From the IMG/VR virus record IMGVR_UViG_3300046004_001760, positions 1 to 26,715 of that record: a DNA stretch of 26,715 nt. One strand, given 5' to 3'. Every line of letters starts with the position of its first letter. Position 1 is the first letter of the stretch. The position numbers and the translations under genes are program-made. Positions 1 to 5,588 of the stretch are shown one piece after another. Below the pieces are notes generated by a model. The model searched no databases, had not been told where the DNA came from, and saw nothing but the letters and a program-made list of their open reading frames with translations. Source of the stretch: a virus.

Positions 1-42
1 GATTACAATACCAGCCTGATTTATTAGAATTGTATATTTCAT
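1..42 (-). CDS. Start of an early-operon gene, cut by the window edge
   Basis: Only 14 codons are present, reading MKYTILINQAGIVI from an ATG at 42-40. The start overlaps the stop of the upstream gene as ATGA, and a GGAG Shine-Dalgarno lies 6 bases before the ATG, inside the end of that gene, so translation is probably coupled. From memory, phage replication-region proteins often begin with a similar 'KYTI.INQ' stretch, but this fragment is too short to name. Its place directly behind a replication-type winged-helix gene suggests a replication or DNA-binding role. Confidence 0.6.
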   Translation of the reverse strand, partial: MKYTILINQAGIVI

Positions 43-350
43 AATAAAACTCCGAATTCACTAGGAATTGTGTACCAACAAGCAGAATCAAATGGAGTTT
101 CATAACACTCATTTTTTAATGCCTCTAATTCAACTAAATCTAATAAAGTTTTTTGCACTTTCAGTTTTTCCATATAAGGGAATAGTTTATTAAAAGCGGG
201 AATTGTGCATTCCGCCCAATAGAATCCATCGTAGATATTAGCGTTATTAACTTTGCTTAATTCAAGCCAGTTACGAATTGTGTAAAGAAGAATTGCTGAT
301 TCAATGCCATATTTTTTGGCATCTTCTGTATCAAAACTATGTACTGCCAT
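39..350 (-). CDS. Phage replication-type winged-helix protein, short form
   Basis: This 103-aa protein resembles the N-terminal domain of many phage replication-region proteins. The pattern starts with SFDTEDAKKYGIESAILLYT, continues with a short linker and FYWAECTIPAFNKLFPYM, and then a recognition-helix-like segment (KLKVQKTLLDLVE). Relatives usually carry a second domain for helicase loading or DNA binding. Here the frame ends right after the winged helix and overlaps the next ATG, so it may be a genuinely short protein. I chose the ATG at 350; a GTG at 359 is in frame but lies inside the sequence that would form the ribosome-binding region. The start region (GGGTGA at 361-356) can pair with the structured segment just upstream, so translation may be controlled there. 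Role inferred: initiation of phage DNA replication, or regulation. Confidence 0.65.
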   Translation of the reverse strand: MAVHSFDTEDAKKYGIESAILLYTIRNWLELSKVNNANIYDGFYWAECTIPAFNKLFPYMEKLKVQKTLLDLVELEALKNECYETPFDSACWYTIPSEFGVLL

Positions 351-355
351 TTCTA

Positions 356-434
356 TCACCCATAAAAAAAGACGCTCTGCAACATGGGGTGAAGTTGGCT
401 GAAATTTGAGCCACCCGTATTACTTAACGTCTTT
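356..434 (-). promoter_or_regulatory. Structured RNA between antirepressor and replication gene, possible translational switch
   Basis: Read on the minus strand, an outer stem AAAGACG/CGTCTTT (434-428 with 374-368) is followed by a T run (to 364), as in an intrinsic terminator. Inside, GGGTG (416-412) can pair with CACCC (391-387), and TGGCT/AGCCA (413-409 with 400-396) is an alternative inner stem. TCACCC (392-387) can instead pair with GGGTGA (361-356), which overlaps the ribosome-binding region of the downstream gene. These pairings exclude each other. The setting, a structured RNA beside an antirepressor-family gene, recalls the C4 antisense RNAs of P1 and P22-like phages. C4 RNAs, however, normally lie upstream of ant rather than downstream, so that label is tentative. 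Confidence 0.45.
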
Positions 435-481
435 GTTTAAAATCTCATTTATGTGACTTCACTCACAACATAATTATATCA

Positions 482-1263
482 CTATCCCTTTGTTTTTGAA
501 AGGTCTTTTAATCCGTAATTTGGAATTTTAACGTAATTTACGCGCTTGTTTAAAACTTTTGAAAAGCACTGGCACGGCGTTTTTTGTTCAAGGTCACGAA
601 TGAAGTGCGATATTGCAGTCGGGATATGGCTTTCTTGATAGGCGAATGTCACGGTTGAATGTCCATCACTATATGAAACATAAGATTGTTTGGTTACATT
701 TAACGCCATCATTGCTTCTTCAAAAATAGCTTGGCTTAATCCTTTTGCATAAAGTGTCCGTGCATTTTTTCTTGAAAGAAACCCATGAGGCACGCCATTT
801 CGCAAATCAACACTAATCTGGTCTACTCTTGCCGCTACCTGTTCAACTTTGGCTTCATTCGCGCCAATTCTATTTTCAAGTGCAAGTGATAATTGAGCCT
901 GAGCTAAAAGCATTTCAGCGGGTGATAATGGTTTTGGTTGTGTTGAATAACCGCCTGTTTTACGAATTGTTGGCAAAACTTTCTCAACAACCCAGTCTTG
1001 AAATTTCTCAGCTTCGGCTTTATTTGATCGCATAATCAAACGATACACATCAGATTCAGGAATCCATTTTGTAGCAGGTGGCAAGTTATTGATTTTGTTT
1101 AATAACGCCGTTTCGGCGTTATTGATATTTTTACAGAGCTGATACGCTTTGTCTTGTGATGCGTACTCCAATGCGTCTGCTAAATCTTTAGCTACAAACC
1201 ATGTAGTGTAGTGCGAATAGTTGTACTTACATTGAAATTAAATACTGCTACTTGATTACTCAT
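482..1263 (-). pseudogene. BRO-N antirepressor-family gene with a frameshift near its 5' end
   Basis: An ATG at 1263 with a good site (CGGAGTTAAAA) opens MSNQVAVFNFNVSTTIRTT, a typical antirepressor start, but this frame hits TAG after 23 codons. The family's next motif, WFVAKDLADALEYASQDKA, continues in another frame from base 1201 and stays open to 482. It carries the rest of a BRO-N domain (KWIPESDVYRLIMRSN, then FQDWVVEKVLPTIRKTGGY), a coiled-coil linker (MLLAQAQLSLALENRIGANE and on), and an unknown C-terminal domain of about 100 residues. The 782-nt span is 3n+2, so one base was lost or two gained between 1201 and 1212; some codons may also be missing there. If intact it would counteract the phage repressor or bind DNA. 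Alternatives are an assembly indel, or a shortened protein from an internal TTG at about 1171. Confidence 0.75.
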
Positions 1264-1276
1264 TTTTAACTCCGTA

Positions 1277-1307
1277 AATAAAATAAACGCCACCAAAATT
1301 AGTGGCG
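1277..1307 (-). terminator. Hairpin with T-rich tail between the 74-aa gene and the antirepressor
   Basis: On the minus strand CGCCAC (1307-1302) pairs with GTGGCG (1293-1288) across an 8-base loop, followed by TTTATTTTATTT. The tail is T-rich but interrupted, so this is a weak terminator or attenuator. It would reduce read-through from the Cro-like gene into the antirepressor. Confidence 0.5.
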
Positions 1308-1322
1308 CGATAATTCAGAAAT

Positions 1323-1547
1323 TTACCCCTTTCGCTTAATAAAATCCAAAAACTGAACCCGATGATTCACCTCATCTATGGTGGTGCAAAAAACCGTCCC
1401 AATGGGAGATATTCCAATAAAAAGCGCATCACCCGATTTAGTGCCTTTGGTTGGCTTAATAATTACCCCGCCAATTTCATCAATCGAGCGTTTATTTTTT
1501 TCAAACATTTTCATTCTCTCAATTTGAGCTGCGGTTAAATCGTTCAT
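1323..1547 (-). CDS. Hypothetical 74-aa early protein
   Basis: I do not recognise the family. The protein starts MNDLTAAQIERMKMFEKNKR, a charged helix, and continues with a short beta-like core (GGVIIKPTKG, then GDALFIGISPIGTVFCTTI) and a basic C-terminus (FLDFIKRKG). It has no clear helix-turn-helix, signal peptide or membrane segment. The start is supported by AAGGAG, which lies inside the last codons of the upstream Cro-like gene. The two genes are one base apart, so they form one transcript and are probably translationally coupled. By position it takes the place of a cII-type or other early regulator, but the sequence gives no direct support for that. Confidence 0.7.
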   Translation of the reverse strand: MNDLTAAQIERMKMFEKNKRSIDEIGGVIIKPTKGTKSGDALFIGISPIGTVFCTTIDEVNHRVQFLDFIKRKG

Positions 1548-1548
1548 T

Positions 1549-1749
1549 CTAATACTCCTTTAGTTCAGGGAAGGCTTTTAATAGCCGTGGCAAAAAGCCC
1601 TTTCTTACCGCCGTAGCGATAATTCTATTTTCGATATTGATTGATAAATCCTCGCTCCACTTGCTAAGTGCTTGTTCCGATATTCCAAGCCGCTGTGAAG
1701 CCTCTCTACTTGTGCCGCCAAAAAACTCAATTACTTCTGGTTTATTCAT
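1549..1749 (-). CDS. Cro-like DNA-binding repressor
   Basis: A 66-aa protein of the Cro/YdaS-like helix-turn-helix class. It begins MNKPEVIEFFGG; SREASQRLGISEQALSKWSE then forms a clear helix-turn-helix, with the G-I-S turn and a recognition helix reading Q-A-L-S-K-W. ENRIIATAVRKGFLP follows, as in many Cro-type proteins where the helix precedes a small hydrophobic tail. I start it at the ATG at 1749, preceded by GGAGTG and three A residues; an ATG at 1767 in the same frame has a poorer site. It is the first gene behind the promoter at 1775-1802, the expected place for cro. Its likely targets are the divergent promoters and inverted repeats at 1797-1910. No partner CI-type repressor gene is in the window. 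Confidence 0.85.
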   Translation of the reverse strand: MNKPEVIEFFGGTSREASQRLGISEQALSKWSEDLSINIENRIIATAVRKGFLPRLLKAFPELKEY

Positions 1750-1774
1750 TTTCACTCCATTATTCAAAGTATAA

Positions 1775-1802
1775 ATTATAGCATTTTAAAAAAATAATTC
1801 AA
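1775..1802 (-). promoter_or_regulatory. Early minus-strand promoter for the cro operon
   Basis: On the minus strand, TTGAAT (1802-1797) is separated by 16 bases from a perfect TATAAT (1780-1775). TGC directly before the -10 makes it an extended -10. It lies 26 bases upstream of the chosen cro start. Confidence 0.75.
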
Positions 1803-1808
1803 TTTTAG

Positions 1809-1837
1809 TTGATTTTAAAATTAAACCACGCTACACT
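1809..1837 (+). promoter_or_regulatory. Candidate divergent plus-strand promoter toward the lysis genes
   Basis: TTGATT (1809-1814), a 17-base spacer and TACACT (1832-1837) make a plausible sigma-70 promoter. Its -35 lies 7 bases from the -35 of the divergent cro promoter, so one bound regulator could affect both. A transcript from here would cross a structured leader and a terminator at 2041-2067 before the lysis genes. The -10 matches consensus at only four positions. Confidence 0.4.
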
Positions 1838-1845
1838 AACTAATC

Positions 1846-1863
1846 ATTTGTTTTCGAACAAAT
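1846..1863. promoter_or_regulatory. Operator-like palindrome
   Basis: ATTTGTT-TTCG-AACAAAT is a perfect 7-base inverted repeat around 4 bases, just downstream of the plus-strand candidate promoter. Its size and position fit a binding site for a Cro or CI-type dimer. It could also be a hairpin with a TTCG loop in the transcript. No second close copy was seen in the window, which weakens the operator reading, since phage repressors often bind clustered sites. Confidence 0.45.
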
Positions 1864-2040
1864 ACGATAGTAGTTTGTAATCAGTGTTGCCAATTTTCAT
1901 AAGTTGGCAATGCGATTGGAATTACTAAAGACGTAAAACCAATAAGCGGCGTGTGTATCATCACAACGGCAAGCACGCCGTGAACTAACAAAGTCCTCAT
2001 TGATTTGTATCCTAAAACGGAACGCCGAAAGGCACATTTG

Positions 2041-2067
2041 GCGCGGTTTAATCGCCGCGCATTTTTT
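2041..2067 (+). terminator. Intrinsic terminator before the lysis genes
   Basis: GCGCGG (2041-2046) and CCGCGC (2055-2060) form a G+C-only stem with an 8-base loop, followed by A and six T residues (2062-2067). It stands 15 bases upstream of the first lysis-cassette gene, so late expression would need read-through or a promoter inside the 15-base gap, which is not seen. Confidence 0.75.
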
Positions 2068-2082
2068 AAGAGGTGAACAATT

Positions 2083-2259
2083 ATGACAACTTGGATTCCA
2101 TTTTTGTGGTCAATCGACGTGCTTTTAGGCGCATTGGTTTTGATTTTGCTATCTATTTACAGCAAAGATTTTTCATATCGAATCGAAAAAGCGCGTGTTA
2201 ATTTACGCGACAAATTGCACCTTGCGATGTCTCAGTCAGTAAAGCGGTTAGTATCATGA
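2083..2259 (+). CDS. Small single-span membrane protein, holin candidate
   Basis: This 58-aa reading frame starts at an ATG preceded by AGAGGTGAACAATT, a good binding site. It begins MTTWIPFLWSIDV, continues with a hydrophobic span of about 17 residues (LLGALVLILLSIY, roughly residues 14-26 at its core), and ends in a basic, helical tail rich in R and K (EKARVNLRDKLHLAMSQ, then KRLVS). The stop overlaps the endolysin start as ATGA. One membrane span, a charged tail and tight linkage to an endolysin gene fit a class III-like holin, a pinholin or another lysis accessory. It could equally be a spanin-like or regulatory membrane peptide. The holin role is inferred from position, not from family similarity. 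Confidence 0.65.
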   Translation: MTTWIPFLWSIDVLLGALVLILLSIYSKDFSYRIEKARVNLRDKLHLAMSQSVKRLVS

Positions 2260-2717
2260 TTCGATTTTTAATCATTACTCTGCTTTTGTTTAGTAATGAT
2301 TTGTCGGCAAAAACAAGTTACAAAGATAAGCAAATTGGATGCGCTGCACGTTTGATTTATCACGAATTACGCGGTGGATCGGATAAAGCAAAAATGGAAA
2401 TTGTGCTTAAACCAACGCTTAACCGTGCGACTGATATGTTACTTGGTGGTGTTTCCGCAGAAGGTAGTAAGGTAGAAACAAAACGGCTTGATGTTTGCGC
2501 GGTGATAAAGCAAAAAGGGCAATATCAGTGGGTAAAAAAGAAATTAAAAGTTTCCGAACAAGAAGAATGGGACGAAGCAAAAATAATGGCGAAAGACTTA
2601 CTTTCGCGCAAGTTTTATACAGTGACAGGGCGACGTTTTTTCAATAATGCTTCGCTTGGACGATTACATAAAACAAAGTCGCCTATTATTGAGTTATCAA
2701 AAATGGTTGCTTATTAA
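2256..2717 (+). CDS. SleB-type (Hydrolase_2) endolysin with N-terminal signal
   Basis: A 153-aa cell wall hydrolase. Residues 1-18 are a hydrophobic signal or signal-anchor sequence (MIRFLIITLLLFSNDLSA). The catalytic region matches the SleB pattern: AARLIYHELRGGSD, with the likely catalytic Glu at residue 37 in Y-H-E, then KPTLNRATD, DVCAVIKQKGQYQW and FFNNASLGR. Family members cleave peptidoglycan glycan strands as transglycosylases. The signal suggests Sec-dependent export, so lysis timing may depend on release or membrane depolarisation rather than passage through a large holin pore. It overlaps the preceding small membrane gene by four bases. No Rz/Rz1 spanin pair was found nearby. Confidence 0.82.
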   Translation: MIRFLIITLLLFSNDLSAKTSYKDKQIGCAARLIYHELRGGSDKAKMEIVLKPTLNRATDMLLGGVSAEGSKVETKRLDVCAVIKQKGQYQWVKKKLKVSEQEEWDEAKIMAKDLLSRKFYTVTGRRFFNNASLGRLHKTKSPIIELSKMVAY

Positions 2718-2771
2718 AATGGATTTAAATCTTGGATAGCTTTTCAATAAATACTTCAACAAAGAGAAATT

Positions 2772-3032
2772 ATGTGTAAAAAATTAAAAATCGGTGACAC
2801 AACTACCATTACCAACCTATCAAAAGGCGTAGATGAAAATGAAGGTGATATTTTGATACATGATGAATTAGAATTAAAAATTCATGATGAAGAAACTCTT
2901 GTACTGGTGGAGTGTTATAAACAAATGATGGATTTGTTCTATGAACTAGGCGCACAGCAAGAAGGTGTACTGGAAAAAGTAAGTAGATGTCAAAAATTAC
3001 TATATTCAAAAGCACAAAAACAGGTAGCTTAA
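2772..3032 (+). CDS. Hypothetical acidic 86-aa protein
   Basis: Family not recognised. The protein is acidic: a short N-terminal part with KLKIGDTTTITNL, an acidic stretch (GVDENEGDILIHDELEL), then a helical second half (LVECYKQMMDLFYELGAQQE) ending KLLYSKAQKQVA. It has no signal or membrane segment. AAAGAG precedes the ATG at a suitable distance. It lies 54 bases after the endolysin and 12 before the next gene, so it probably belongs to the same late transcript. The place would fit a lysis accessory, but the sequence does not show that. Confidence 0.65.
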   Translation: MCKKLKIGDTTTITNLSKGVDENEGDILIHDELELKIHDEETLVLVECYKQMMDLFYELGAQQEGVLEKVSRCQKLLYSKAQKQVA

Positions 3033-3044
3033 CGAGGAAATGAC

Positions 3045-3419
3045 ATGGGTGAAGCAAAAAGACGGGGTACGTTTGAAGAACGCAAGGCGCAAAGCGTACA
3101 AAAATCAGGTTACTTTTTCACGCGCGGTATTGATGACGAATTTGGCTTATTCAAAAAGACAACTAGCGAATCAATCATCATGCAGCACATCGACCAAATG
3201 CCTGATAGACAATCCATTTTGTACAGAATTCGAGAAAGAAAACGCTTAAACATAGACCTGCCTTTCATTATCAGACTGGGTGACGGTGTGATTGTGTTCT
3301 CCGTTAAGAACGGTTTTTACATGATTCTTTTTATGGGCGGAACAGATGCTGAATTGCTTGAAAAAGCGGAGCGATGGAAACAAAACCTTCTTAAATCCTT
3401 AAACCTTGCTGAGAAATAA
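3045..3419 (+). CDS. Conserved MGEAKRRG-type protein, 124 aa
   Basis: The first residues, MGEAKRRGTFEERKAQSVQK, are a recurring N-terminus in small conserved proteins of proteobacteria and phages whose function is not known to me. A mixed domain follows (DLPFIIRLGDGVIVFSVKNG, then FYMILFMGGTDAELLEKAER) with a basic, helical tail. There is no signal peptide; the hydrophobic run near FYMILFMG is too short for a clear membrane helix. The ATG at 3045 is preceded by GAGGAAATGAC. The gene ends two bases before rdgC, so the two are probably co-expressed. Confidence 0.7.
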   Translation: MGEAKRRGTFEERKAQSVQKSGYFFTRGIDDEFGLFKKTTSESIIMQHIDQMPDRQSILYRIRERKRLNIDLPFIIRLGDGVIVFSVKNGFYMILFMGGTDAELLEKAERWKQNLLKSLNLAEK

Positions 3420-3421
3420 CC

Positions 3422-4339
3422 ATGTTTAAAAATCTAATTACATTCCGTTTAACGGAAAAATTCACACTTTCAGCAGAAGAACTTGCTGAAAAATTAGCGC
3501 AATTACAATTTTTGCCATGTACAAGCCAGCAATCTTTTAGTTTTGGATGGACTGCACCGATTGGTGAAAACTTAGTCCATAAAGCAAGTTACTTTATGAT
3601 GACCTGCTTGAAAAAAGAAGAACGAATTTTGCCGTCTTCGGTTGTGAATGAGATGTTGCAAGAAAAAATAGAAGAAATCGAGGAAAAAGAAGGTCACAAA
3701 CTTGGCAAAAAAGCGCGAGCAGAACTTAAAGACAATTTGATTTTTGAACTTTTACCACGCGCATTCACGCATTCGACCAAGTTGTTTGCTTACATTGATA
3801 CTGAAAACGATTTTATCGTCATCGATAGTGCATCGACCAAGCAAGCCGAAGACCTGCTTAGTATATTGCGTAAAACACTAGGCGGTTTTCCTGCAATTCC
3901 ATTGAATACCGCATTAAAACCAGTTCTTGAAATTACGAACTGGTTGCAACATGAAAATGTAAAGTATGGACTTAATAATGTGCCGCGTGGATTTATGATT
4001 GACGATGAATGCGAATTACGCGCACCCGAAGATGGCGGCAGTATCGCTAAATTCAAACGCCAAGATTTATGGCTGCCAGAAATAAAAAATCACTTGGAAA
4101 CGGGCAAGCAGGTTGTCAAATTAGCCTTGAATTGGAAAGACCGACTTTCTTTTGTGTTGGATGAAAATTTAGGCGTGAAGCGTTTGAAATTTTTGGAATT
4201 GGTTCAAGAACAGCGTAATGAAACTAGTCCTGCAACCGAAGAAGAGCGTTTTGATGTTGATTTCATCATTATGACTGCTGAATTAAGCGAATTTCTCAAT
4301 GAATTGCTTGATGCGTTTGGCGGGGAGAATCGTGCATGA
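3422..4339 (+). CDS. rdgC: RdgC recombination-associated protein
   Basis: This 305-aa protein follows E. coli RdgC (303 aa) from end to end: MFKNLITFRLTEKFTLSAEE; LQFLPCTSQQSFSFGW; KKEERILPSSVVNEML; LLPRAFTHSTKLFAYIDT; IVIDSASTKQAEDLLSILRK; LRAPEDGGSIAKFKRQDL; ITNHLE-type segment KNHLETGKQVVKLALNWKDR; LKRLKFLE; and the C-terminal RFDVDFIIMTAELSEFLNEL (here with V for A after the D). RdgC forms a ring-shaped dimer around DNA and modulates RecA-dependent recombination and replication restart. In a phage it could protect replicating DNA, tune recombination or blunt RecA/SOS signalling; which applies here is unknown. Its place between lysis and tail genes is unusual. It overlaps the next gene by four bases. 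Confidence 0.95.
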   Translation: MFKNLITFRLTEKFTLSAEELAEKLAQLQFLPCTSQQSFSFGWTAPIGENLVHKASYFMMTCLKKEERILPSSVVNEMLQEKIEEIEEKEGHKLGKKARAELKDNLIFELLPRAFTHSTKLFAYIDTENDFIVIDSASTKQAEDLLSILRKTLGGFPAIPLNTALKPVLEITNWLQHENVKYGLNNVPRGFMIDDECELRAPEDGGSIAKFKRQDLWLPEIKNHLETGKQVVKLALNWKDRLSFVLDENLGVKRLKFLELVQEQRNETSPATEEERFDVDFIIMTAELSEFLNELLDAFGGENRA

Positions 4340-4824
4340 GCAAAGAATGGATTGAACTATTTGTAAAGGAAGTAAAGCTAGATTTTGCACAAGAAAAACG
4401 CGCTTTAAAATGGTTCGAGAAAAACCCACCTGAGCCGATTGTTGTTGGTCTTAGTGATTATCAGATTGATGATATTGGAAAAATTTGCCTTGGTGTTAAT
4501 TCTAGGTGTTTGCGCCCGTCAATGGGTGATTATATTCAGAGAATTGGAGAATATGTAAAATCCAAAACCTTTGCACAACTATCAGAAGCGATTAAAGCTG
4601 CAATGGTCGAAGTTGATATACGCAATCAAGAAATTGAAAAGCTAAATGATGACTTTATTGCGCTTGAAAGCGAATACTCAAAACTCAAAGCGCAGGTCGC
4701 CACGAAAAACGTAAGTGAAATAGTTAAAGCATCTGATGGTATCGAAGTAGAAGGCATTGACTTATATGAAACATGCGAATCATTAAAGAAATCCCGTGCC
4801 GCAATCGCACGGGCTACAAATTAA
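4336..4824 (+). CDS. Hypothetical 162-aa protein coupled to rdgC
   Basis: Family not recognised. The N-terminal half is mixed helix and strand (MSKEWIELFVKEVKLDFAQE; a PEPIVVGLSDYQIDDIGKI segment; PSMGDYIQRIGEYVKSKTFA). The second half is strongly helical with a coiled-coil appearance (IRNQEIEKLNDDFIALESEY, then SKLKAQVATKN). No signal or membrane segment is present. Its ATG overlaps the rdgC stop (ATGA) and has a strong site, GGGGAGAATCG, so it is translated with rdgC and could work with it. The end of the gene contains a 7-bp perfect hairpin in its coding sequence. Confidence 0.75.
   Translation: MSKEWIELFVKEVKLDFAQEKRALKWFEKNPPEPIVVGLSDYQIDDIGKICLGVNSRCLRPSMGDYIQRIGEYVKSKTFAQLSEAIKAAMVEVDIRNQEIEKLNDDFIALESEYSKLKAQVATKNVSEIVKASDGIEVEGIDLYETCESLKKSRAAIARATN
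4793..4813 (+). promoter_or_regulatory. G+C-rich hairpin at the 3' end of the 162-aa gene
   Basis: CCCGTGC (4793-4799) and GCACGGG (4807-4813) pair perfectly around a 7-base loop, inside the last codons of the gene. No T run follows directly, so it is not a standard terminator. It could slow decay, attenuate read-through, or be an accident of the S-R-A-A-I-A-R-A coding sequence. Confidence 0.35.
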
Positions 4825-4857
4825 CCATTTTATCACCACTTATTTTAGGATTCTAAA

Positions 4858-5280
4858 GTGACTATCAAAGTTACCGCATTTAGATTGCAAAAGCCTCTTT
4901 CATTGGAGCAGTTTTTAGTTCAAAAAGATTCATTGGAGTGTTTTGAGGTAGATAAATTAGTGTTTGTTGGATTCCAAGAGGAATACATAGGGAAAATGCT
5001 ACTTCTATCGCGTATAAATTTATCGGTATTTCCGTTTAATGGTAGCTGTTTTAAACCAGACGAACTTGGTTTGCTTGATAATTCATTTGGAATTGAAGTT
5101 ATAGTCAATAATAAAAACCTTATTTGTATCGGTAGATTTACTGAATATACTATTTCAGAAAAAATAGACTTAATAACAAATGAGTTATTTAAAATGAACT
5201 CTATTTCTTATCAAGCCTCAATCGGATTCGAGGAAGAATTAGTTGATGAAGTAAATAAATTTTTAGCAGGAAACAAATGA
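4858..5280 (+). CDS. Hypothetical 140-aa protein
   Basis: Family not recognised. The start codon is GTG, with TAGGATTC upstream; no ATG near it keeps the whole conserved-looking N-terminus (MTIKVTAFRLQKPLSLEQFL). The protein alternates strands and helices (LVFVGFQEEYIGKMLLL, FGIEVIVNNKNLICIGRF) and ends with an acidic helix (FEEELVDEVNKFLAGNK). It has no signal or membrane segment. Composition is more A+T-rich than the tail genes that follow. Its stop overlaps the next ATG (ATGA), linking it to the connector-like gene. It occupies a place where capsid-region genes would be expected in a lambda-like phage, but does not resemble a capsid, decoration or terminase protein. Confidence 0.7.
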   Translation: MTIKVTAFRLQKPLSLEQFLVQKDSLECFEVDKLVFVGFQEEYIGKMLLLSRINLSVFPFNGSCFKPDELGLLDNSFGIEVIVNNKNLICIGRFTEYTISEKIDLITNELFKMNSISYQASIGFEEELVDEVNKFLAGNK

Positions 5281-5588
5281 CATTTCCATACAAACACGCA
5301 ATCGCTGCGAAATACACTCTACCAACTGCAAAATTAGCAACGTATGGCGCGTTCACATTGCGTGTCTTTTTGATTAACGAAAAACAGCGCGTCATCGATG
5401 AAAATACAGGCGGGTTAAGTTTTGGCGATAACCAATTACTTGTCCGAATGCTTAAATCTGAATTTGACCGCGTGGGAATTGTGGCGCGTACAAATATCAC
5501 GATTGATGGCGTTAATTACTCAATTCAATCCATTCCAGCCGCAACGGCAATGGGAGAAATAACTTTACCAGTGGCGATTAAATTATGA
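5277..5588 (+). CDS. Head-tail connector-like (FII/Gifsy-2-type) small protein
   Basis: The 103-aa protein is short and beta-rich: YKHAIAAKYTLPTAKLATYG, GAFTLRVFLINEK, LSFGDNQLLVRMLKSEFDRV, then ITIDGVNYSIQSIPAATAMG and ITLPVAIKL. The last part, 'DGVxYxIxSIxxxxxMGxITLPV', has the look of small phage connector or tail-attachment proteins of the lambda FII/Gifsy-2 type, which seal the head-tail joint. Its place just before a Z-like minor tail gene agrees. The match is by pattern and size only, and a tail-side completion protein is an alternative. It starts at ATG with AGGAAACAA upstream and overlaps both neighbours by four bases. Confidence 0.5.
   Translation: MTFPYKHAIAAKYTLPTAKLATYGAFTLRVFLINEKQRVIDENTGGLSFGDNQLLVRMLKSEFDRVGIVARTNITIDGVNYSIQSIPAATAMGEITLPVAIKL

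Larger units (their letters stand above)
1844..2067 (+). ncRNA. Candidate terminated leader RNA upstream of the lysis genes
   Basis: This stretch has no convincing gene. It holds hairpins TTGCCAA/TTGGCAA (1887-1893 with 1904-1910), CGGCGTG/CACGCCG (1947-1953 with 1974-1980) and a small GCC-GAAA-GGC (2024-2033), and ends in an intrinsic terminator. A transcript of about 220 bases from the promoter at 1809-1837 would therefore be structured and would stop before the lysis genes. The arrangement resembles lambda pR'-6S RNA-tR', where Q antitermination releases lysis and late transcription. No Q homologue is visible here. Inference from layout. Confidence 0.35.

Noticed and set aside
1844-2067. 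Short peptides in the leader before the lysis genes
   Set aside because: Only tiny frames such as MRLELLKT exist, without binding sites. The inverted repeats and the terminator explain the region better.
3040-3249. 69-aa frame overlapping the MGEAKRRG gene
   Set aside because: It is out of frame with a protein that has a recurring N-terminal motif and a good binding site, and its own sequence shows no domain.
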